DNA of 64,000 bases from Gyrodactylus bullatarudis (taxonomy: Eukaryota > Platyhelminthes > Monogenea > Gyrodactylidea > Gyrodactylidae), in contig SSNU01000214.1 of NCBI GenBank assembly GCA_012064415.1, positions 1 to 64,000 of the forward strand, in the 5' to 3' direction. Positions 56,765 to 64,000 of the stretch are shown here, one piece after another. Within the stretch, counting starts at the first letter, position 1, and every line of letters begins with the position of its first letter. Made by a program: the position numbers and the translations under genes. The notes under the pieces are model-generated. The model was not told the DNA's origin, made no database searches, and was given only the letters and a program-made list of their open reading frames with translations.

Positions 56765-59081
56765 AGCCTGATTTTTTAAATTTTTAATCCAATTCCTGTT
56801 TGAATCTATGGGAAAGTTTCTATTTTAAAATAATATTTTCTCCTAAACTATTAATAAAATGAGATTTCTATGAGTAGAAGTGCTGGCTGGAAATAGTAAA
56901 ATCAATAAATATTTGCATATCTTTTCAATGTTAATCAATTTCTAGCTTATTTGACTGAGTAATTTGATCCATAACTTTTAGTAATACTCATTACTTAAGG
57001 AGATTCAATGAAGAAGTTTTAAAGTATAGGAGATAGGATTTCAAATTTATAGGCGGTTTCTGTCCGTTAGATTTCTTGCCTTTCAAGTTGAACTTCAAAA
57101 TTGTAATAAAAAGACTATTTCTGTACCGAAAAGTCTAGAAGAGACTTTGAATAAAGCTAAGTTATATTTCAATTAAATCTACTTTTACTAAAATATTATA
57201 CTTAAGAAAATTAGCTTTTAAAATTAACAAGACTCATCTTCCCAAATTTATTCCAACATCAAAAAGGAATCATACTTACTTGCATGGAAATACGGTCGTT
57301 CAGGGTTCAAAGGGATCTTTAACAAATCTCCGTCCATCAGATTGACCAGGATTATCACGACAAATCATGGTTTGTGATGGATGATGAAACGAAAATCGTT
57401 AAAGATACTCTCGATAAACCAAAGACATTCATCTCTAAAACATTTCAAATTGTATAGAGTAAAATTTCTCATATTTATACGAAAAAAATGAGCAATTTTT
57501 CTCAGTATTTTTTTAAAGTGTGGTGGAGGGACGGACAACAGATTATTTCCTCAGTTATTATTCTCTCAAATGATTATTCAAGAACAACAGGAACGTTTAA
57601 GGATAAACAGAGGAAGTAGGAAATTTATCAGAAAGATTAAAAATCTCCATTTGTTCCAAATGTAAATTTTGCATTTTTCTCCATGTTTGTTTGAAGGATG
57701 ATACTTCCTATCCTCCTTATTCAAAATACAAATCTCTCTCTCCCTTCACCAAAGGCATTATTATTATGCCAAGATGCTCAGTACTGAATACATACAAGTG
57801 CCATCTATGAATGTAATAAATTTTTGCCCTTTCATAACTTCAAATGTAACTAACTAACTATGATGAATCTTGTCAACAATTTATTTTTTCTCAACAATTT
57901 TGAATGAATTCTCCTTAGTTGAGAAAATGTGTGGAATAAAAAGTTTCATGATGATGACATTTTATTATGATATTCCAAGAGTTATTACATTTTTGTAAGT
58001 TCAATATTCATCTTGATGATATTGTGACATCCGGATCGAAATTTTATTCTAGCAAGCTCGGAACCCCAAAAAGGATAGGTTTAACCCTTCATGTCTCATT
58101 TTTAGCACCAGTGGAATGCAATACTTTCTCAAGCGATAATTAGAACTGTAAGATACTTAGTAAGTATTACTTACTCCTCATTAAAGAGGAAAATTTATTA
58201 AGATACACAATTTATTAAGATCTAAATATGGAATTTTCTCGGAATTCAGTGTGATTATGTTTCTTCGTGATATTGAAAATTATTTTTTTAAGATAAAATC
58301 TAGCTAGTTCCATAATAGTTTAACTACCCTCGGCGGTTCTAATAGATAGGGCTGATAGTTGGCCAATGAGAAGGTACTTGGGTATTATATGATAGTAGAA
58401 TGAAATATTTTTATATGCATTATTTACTCGTAAGTAGAAAGATAATAAAATTTCTAAATCTTGATATACAATTATTGAAAATAATAGAGAATATTCAATT
58501 AAATCTCTCATACAGATAAAACAAACAACATAGAGAATCTCATGATATTTGTAAACATGTAGTGTTTTGTAGGTCTTTTATTCTTGTCGCATTATGTTCT
58601 TGAGTGATTACACTCTTGAAAATTTGAAAAAAATTATCAAACTGTTCGCCAATAAGAATCGTTGATTCAGAATTGATGATTTGTTCTATTATCGAATTTC
58701 AGAAGCAGATATGATTGCGTCATCTTCAAGTAATAGTGTAAAAGACAATCGGAGAAACATTATTACAAGATATAAGTTTGAATAATTTGCTGCTTAACAA
58801 GTCAGATAAAGATCTATACTCAACTCTGAAAAAATAAACTACACTATTCAGGATTTAGCCAAGAACCTTTTTCCAGAACATCTTTAACAAATCAGATCAG
58901 AAACATAATCGATTGGTAAACTAATAAACTAAACATTCAATTTTACATTTATATATATATATCTTATCAGTTATCTACATATTAAATAATAATTATCATG
59001 ATTGATTTTCACATTGGAAAAAGATTATAATTTTTTTCTCATCTGAAATGTCTACAAGGCTCATGAAGAGTTTTATCATTC
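56765..59081. other. No confident gene (2.3 kb)
   Basis: On the - strand a short ATG-started exon-like segment (57329-57285, MDGDLLKIPLNPERPYFHA, followed by GTAAGT) could be the first exon of the gene downstream at 56.7 kb, but its phase does not fit. A TTAACCCTTCATGTC repeat end lies at 58081. Otherwise nothing recognised. Confidence 0.4.
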
Positions 59082-59849
59082 ATGCCATTAAATAATTTAA
59101 ATTGCTTCAGAAGAAATTCTGACAGTTCCGACAGTCAATCAATGGAGAAATATGTTGTGAAAAATCCTAAACTTCAGATGACAACAAGGAATAATCGAGA
59201 TAGTTTAGATAATTATTCAAGAGGATCAAATATTAGTAGTATTATTGATGCTGAGCAAAGACGTCAGATGTTTAGACAAGCCCGGAATAGTACTCAACTA
59301 CCGGGATATACACCAAGTCCCATGCCAAGAATGTTAGTACCGAAAGTTCCTCCACGTAAAAATATCTTTGATACTTTTGATGAGACAAATCGTAATGTAA
59401 AGCACACGCACTATGATATGCCCAAAGTTAACAGGATCAGATTGGGTGGTAGGAAATTTTCAAATCTTTCACTTCTTGACGTGAACCCAATAAAACGAAC
59501 TTATGATGATAATGTGGAAATTCACGATATAAAAATTCTACGAGGATCTAACCAATCATTTTTACATGTAAACGATCTACAGAGGTCAGAGATGAAAAGA
59601 AAACTTTACGAAAAATACAAAGAATACGATGTTACAGAGACAGATTGCGAATTGGCCCTATTGGGGAAACAGTATAAAGAAAGTGAAGCTGATAAACTAC
59701 TCAAGTGTGAAATTTTAATGAAAAAAATTTCAGTTAGCTTAGATATTGCTAAAGATAGACTCAAACGTACAAACTATGATTTGAAGAGAGCAGAGGAATC
59801 CTATAAAGTTGAAGTGAATGAAAAAAATGATGAGAATACCAATGGATGA
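59082..59849 (+). CDS. Hypothetical single-exon protein with C-terminal coiled coil
   Basis: An uninterrupted 255-aa frame from ATG 59082. The N-terminal part is disordered and rich in Ser, Asn and Arg, with a Pro-rich segment (LPGYTPSPMPRMLVPKVPPR). The C-terminal 80 residues are charged and predicted helical (KRKLYEKYKEYDVTETDCEL, LMKKISVSLDIAKDRLKRTN). Family not recognised. The length of the open frame in such AT-rich DNA and the codon use support a real gene. TATA-like repeats (59 TA steps around 58950-58960) lie upstream. Confidence 0.75.
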   Translation: MPLNNLNCFRRNSDSSDSQSMEKYVVKNPKLQMTTRNNRDSLDNYSRGSNISSIIDAEQRRQMFRQARNSTQLPGYTPSPMPRMLVPKVPPRKNIFDTFDETNRNVKHTHYDMPKVNRIRLGGRKFSNLSLLDVNPIKRTYDDNVEIHDIKILRGSNQSFLHVNDLQRSEMKRKLYEKYKEYDVTETDCELALLGKQYKESEADKLLKCEILMKKISVSLDIAKDRLKRTNYDLKRAEESYKVEVNEKNDENTNG

Positions 59850-60076
59850 AAGAACCAACAACATAGAGGAAGAATTAGTGCATTTATTACTGGTTTGAAT
59901 ATGAATATGGCTATAATTTCGCAGAAACTATTTTTTTATTGCAAAAAGAATATTTGTTAAAATCTACTCAAACGATTACCTTCTTTCTTTGATCATTCAG
60001 AATTTATAAAAAATAATTTTCGAATCAAAAATCTTTATTTTTCCTTATTAACCATTAATAATTATAATTGAAGAAA

Positions 60077-61293
60077 CTGCAGCAGTTCGTTTAAGGTTCA
60101 GCGAAAAATTGGGCTTAACACTAGCCAATCAGATTCATTTGAGATCTTAAAAGTGGAGGATCATGGTTTGAGGTCTATTCGAGCCTATTATTTAGTACAA
60201 AACTGCCTATATCCACATTATACTTAGTCTATGGTTCGGTTAAGGTTCAGTCTATTCAATAAAGAGTGTTCATGTGGTAGGATTAAATCAAGATTAAAAT
60301 TGAGAACTGGCTCTTAAATGATTTCTTGGAAGATAGAAAGCCCAATTTTCGTTAAAATTTGCTAGAATTAATATGATAAAATGTTCTGATTAGTGTTCGA
60401 TACGGGTTAAATATTATCTTGAATAAACTTGACAAGAACTTCTTGATTTCTACTGGTAACAAATACCAGGCGAATTTTCCAGTACTTATGTCGAAGGCGT
60501 CAACAATAAATTCATCTCTATTATATTTTCTTTTCGAAACTTTGTTTTCATCAATTTTAACCATATGACCATTCCCTCCTATTCGAGTTTGAACTTGAGC
60601 TAATTTCAGAAGAAAGTTAGGAAAAAAATAAGAATATGATACCTTTTCTCTTGTTATGAAAATCGTTGCCTCAATACCTGAATATGTTCTACCTGAATTA
60701 AAGTAGTAGTAGGCAAGCTGAGGACATTCAGAAGGATTAAACAGTAAATATCCTGAAAAATTAAATTACCCTTAGATATTGATTGGCCCCTTACACACCT
60801 AGTAGATTGCTAGAAATTAGATCGAGATGGATTGACGGCCAAAGATCTAAAATACACTTCATTGTGACATGGAGAAGACTCTAGATTAATAAAGAATCTT
60901 CATTCAAGATATTCTCTACCAATTAGTTACGAGTTGCAATTTCTAAGTTGCAAGACTCAAAGATGCCGTTCTCGTAAAATTGCATTTTATAAATGATTCT
61001 CTTTTCCACTCATTATTGAAGCTCCTTTGATTGATTCCAAGATTCTTTTTCGATAAAAGGGCCAGTTCTCAATTTTAATCTCGATTTAATCCTACCACAT
61101 GAACACTCTTTATTGAATAGACTGAACCTTAACCGAACCATAGACTAAGTATAATGTGGATATAGGCAGTTTTGTACTAAATAATAGGCTCGAATAGACC
61201 TCAAACCATGATCCTCCACTTTTAAGATCTCAAATGAATCTGATTGGCTAGTGTTAAGCCCAATTTTTCGCTGAACCATAAACAAACTGCTAC
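60077..61293. mobile_element. Merlin-type (IS1016/ISXO2-related) DNA transposon, degraded
   Basis: Two inverted repeats of about 235 bp, 60077-60311 and 61061-61293, flank 750 bp. They share long identical blocks such as GAGATCTTAAAAGTGGAGGA and TTCAATAAAGAGTGTTCATG. The unit is bordered by an 8-bp direct repeat TGAAGAAA (60069-60076 and 61294-61301), the target-site length typical of Merlin elements. The interior holds a transposase fragment on the - strand with an IGG...IDE...KRKYNR segment of the ISXO2-like domain. The high similarity of the TIRs suggests a fairly recent insertion. Confidence 0.82.
60352..60862 (-). pseudogene. Truncated Merlin/ISXO2-like transposase
   Basis: Two exons, 60862-60799 and 60752-60352, are joined over a 46-nt intron (phase 1), giving about 155 aa. 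The middle part, RIGGNGHMVKIDENKVSKRK followed by YNRD, is the start of the ISXO2-like DDE domain, with the first catalytic Asp in KIDE. In full-length family members this is followed by a GG-containing strand and two further catalytic residues; here the sequence becomes dissimilar (FDISTGKFAWYLLP) and ends within about 50 residues. The N-terminal piece (FNPSECPQLAYYYF) fits the zinc-binding or helical region that precedes the DDE domain. The copy is therefore probably inactive. Confidence 0.65.
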
Positions 61294-63064
61294 TGAAGAA
61301 AATATTTTCTTACTGGTATAATCTGTTATTAATTCGAGATATTTTTCAGATCGATTGATATCATTATGAAAGATTAAAAAATACTTGTTACTTGTAAGCG
61401 ACAGGGTCAAATTTGTGATATGAAGTGATGATCTTGATCAAAAATTTTATATTGGTAAGAGAAATCATATGGAATCGTTGAATTTCGGATAAAATTCTTG
61501 AAATACTAATATAAAACTTGTGAATATAAGATTGCCAGATATATTTATTCAAATATTCAATAAATTTGTAAAGTCAATTCACAATCCTTATAAAGTATGT
61601 TTATTTTAATAATTTTCACCACTAGAATATTTGAGTTAACATTAGTAATTTTTCATTACAACGTTTTTCTTTCATAAATAACAAACAAAATCAGGTTTTT
61701 GAAACAATCCGTAAGATCAGTTGAATTTTAATGCTAAAAATAAATTTTTTCATCATTTCGTGCAATTTTCAAAGTCCCATAAAGGTTTCTCTTGAAATCT
61801 CTACTCAAATATTAATATTTAATCGCTTCAAATCTACGAAATCGATGATGGAGAATTTTTAAAATTAAATTGAATTTATTTTGAAATTTCATTTTATCAA
61901 CAAATTATGGGTGTATTTTATTTTAGGATTCGGAAAATGATGTTGTTTCGGTTAAGATTCAATTAGTTTCTTAGATTAAAATGAAATCACTATAGGTTTT
62001 AAATGACCTATCTAAATATATTTAATTTCACCAAAACTACTTTAAAGTAACTACGAGATTATTATAAAATTGTGTGGATGCAAATATTAATACGAATTAC
62101 TGAATTGGGTAGGGATCTGAACAAATAGCTGGATGACAAGCGAATCTTACTATTTAATAGTGATCATAGTGGTTTATCATATACACATGTAGGATTTTAT
62201 TTTATTCAAGTTCTGATGCTTAAAAAGACTTTGAGTAGAAAATTAAAATTATTTTTACGAATTACTTTAGAGATTTTGTCGAACCTATCAAAGAATATCA
62301 TATGAATATTTTCCTTGCAGATAAAAAATTCTCACCGTATTATACATTGTATAATAATATAATACAAAGTGTTCATTGCTTTTTGATCGCAAATCATTAC
62401 ATTTCAACCTAGGATAAAAATTTAACACCCTTTTAGTTGCGCCTTTTATTTTGCTTTTCATTCTTTATTTCACTTAATTTCAGGTTTCTAGTGATCTTCA
62501 ATAAAGTTAAAACTTGGGTGGCCAAATGATTAACTTTAGATGAGGTTTTCTCTTTTAACCTCTAATTTCCATATTTTCTTTTAGTAATGTTAGTCATTAC
62601 CTTGTTTGTTTTCATTTAAAAATTCAAAGAAAAACTTTTTTTCACAGATAAACATGATTCATCAAATGATTCTCCATTGTAATTTAATCCTCTTAAATCA
62701 TTGACTTTGGAACATCTGCTCAGGTAATGCAAATGCTTAATGAATACACTGTTTATTTAGTCATTATTATTGTATAGGCTAAAATAATTGTAATACCCCC
62801 TAGATTTTCGAAATATTTTTGAGTCATACTCAAAATGAAATTTAACACTGATTTTTCTTAGACTTGTATTTCTTTTTCAAAATTTTACTCATCTTTTCAT
62901 CCTATGAATGAAAAATTTTTTTAACCTGATTTAGAAAATTTTTCTGTCTTCGGATACCTCGTCCAAACATGATTAAAGGGAAAAGCATTATCTTCTCTGA
63001 TAAATAAGAGTTTAGTAAAGTCACCCATGTAGATAGAGTAGTCGAAAATAGATTTCACAAAGGT

Positions 63065-63210
63065 TTAACCCTTAAAGTCACACAGTGCCACTTGAGCAAC
63101 TCATTATTATACATCTAAGTCTAAGAAAATACTTAGTTTATCACCCATTCGATAGGAAATCTATTTAACTCCTGGAATACGCAGGAATCATTCGTCAAAC
63201 TAATGATATA
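63065..63210 (+). repeat. TTAACCC-headed repeat, copy 2
   Basis: Similar to 29004-29150: TTAACCCTTAAAGTC at the left and CGATAGGAAATCTATTTAAC, CTCCTGGAATACGCA further in. The match fades after about 150 bp. Confidence 0.6.
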
Positions 63211-63239
63211 CTAATTCAAAGAAAGTTTTCACTGATCAC

Positions 63240-63826
63240 TGATCACTATTAATATCTGAGGTAGAGAAGTATTCATATACAATGGGATAATCTGTATACC
63301 TATTTTCCGAAGCTCAAAGAGTCAATTCAAAATGGCAATCTAACTGAATTTACGTGAATTCTTTTCCAATTAGCTTTATTCCATAGAGTTTTTATATAGA
63401 TTTGGCAAAGATCGCAGGAATACAATATTTAAGATAGTGGACACTAAACCATTTTTAAACGATAAAAAAGTTAGTAATTTTAGCTATTTTATTATTTGAA
63501 GCCCGCGGAGCATTGGATTAAGGACCAAAGTCTGAGCCAAAATATTGAGCTAGAAATTGAATACATCATTTTAAATATCACATAAAGAATCACATATTGA
63601 ATTCAATCCGAGGAAGAACAACTCTTAAATTTCATACATATCAAATTTTCATGTTCATGTGTAGAAAATTTTGAGCTTAGAATAGCTATTAATACAGATT
63701 AAACCTTTGATTGACCTATTATTATATTTGAACATATATATATTCATATATTAATATATATATATATTAGTATATTTCATTGTATATGAATACTTCTCTA
63801 CCCCAGATATTAATTAATAGTGATCA
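63240..63826. mobile_element. MITE with about 45-bp inverted ends
   Basis: The left end (63240-63284) and right end (63778-63826) are reverse complements with two small differences; shared block GTAGAGAAGTATTCATATAC. The interior is 500 bp with an alternating TA stretch (about 63735-63775) and no ORF. A target duplication was not identified with confidence; ATCACTGATC repeats border the left end. Confidence 0.7.
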
Positions 63827-64000
63827 TACTCCAATTGTTTTTGGATATGTACCTCGAATATCACCTATTATACTTCATCTGACACCTATTGTTTTTGACC
63901 ATTTTACTCACCCTATTTGTATTTACCCCAAAAATTAATTAATGAAAATGAATTTGTTCGGAGTAAATCCTGTTTATGATTATAAACAGACAGTGTTAGT

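Larger units (their letters stand above)
61302..64000. other. No gene seen; repeats
   Basis: AT-rich DNA with no exon I can support. It contains a TTAACCC-headed repeat at 63065-63210 similar to 29004-29150, and an inverted-repeat element at 63240-63826. Confidence 0.5.

Noticed and set aside
57285..57329. First-exon-like segment MDGDLLKIPLNPERPYFHA with a good GTAAGT donor
   Set aside because: Its phase fits none of the downstream candidate exons (56758 or 56274); kept only as a note.
63735..63775. TA-rich tract as centromere or origin
   Set aside because: A 40-bp simple alternating stretch within a MITE; nothing else supports such a function.
1..64000. CRISPR arrays, bacterial operons or ribosomal RNA genes
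   Set aside because: No regularly spaced direct repeats, no Shine-Dalgarno-led gene clusters and no rRNA-like sequence; the window is a eukaryotic nuclear genome.

Overview
This window is nuclear DNA of an animal. It is AT-rich, its genes are split by GT-AG introns, and they encode metazoan families: an ETS factor of the FLI1/ERG/FEV type, a TspanC8 tetraspanin, calbindin-like EF-hand proteins, ariadne, AMFR/gp78 and a multi-Kunitz protein. The most distinctive feature is intron size. In at least ten genes the reading frame and family homology require introns of about 24-41 nt, with many at 24-30 nt. Among animals I know introns this small mainly from dicyemid mesozoans, so a dicyemid or another strongly reduced, possibly parasitic, invertebrate is plausible. 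I cannot name the organism from sequence alone.

Layout. 1-9.5 kb: one + strand gene with at least seven Kunitz domains, whose introns are large (up to about 1.9 kb) and carry fold-back repeats. 11.4-14.5 kb: a dead LINE retrotransposon with a 12-bp target duplication. 14.9-27.4 kb: a dense block of housekeeping genes: ALG3, AMFR-like, NAXE, eIF4A, endosulfine (ENSA/ARPP19), a six-EF-hand calbindin-like gene, FARSA and ARIH1. 27.4-31.5 kb: gene-free, with a TIR element built around a perfect 74-bp palindrome. 31.5-33.1 kb: the ETS gene on the - strand. 33.1-45.3 kb: a long gene-poor stretch with a piggyBac-like MITE, a second MITE, a tRNA-derived SINE, a hammerhead-ribozyme-like motif, one candidate exon and one decayed coding relic. 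45.4-53.4 kb: a second dense block: NDUFS6, MRPL36, mTERF, a small EF-hand protein, a TspanC8 tetraspanin, an unknown repeat-motif protein and epsilon-tubulin. 53.4-59.9 kb: several unrecognised genes. 60.1-61.3 kb: a degraded Merlin-type DNA transposon with an 8-bp target duplication. 61.3-64 kb: no gene seen, one more fold-back element.

The housekeeping genes are often arranged head to head with only 130-225 bp between start codons (ALG3/AMFR, FARSA/ARIH1, NDUFS6/MRPL36, unknown/TUBE1). Two are nested in function: ALG3 (N-glycan precursor assembly in the ER) is paired with AMFR (ER-associated degradation), and NDUFS6, MRPL36 and mTERF form a mitochondrial cluster. Intergenic DNA and the Kunitz introns are filled by short dispersed repeats that recur within the window.
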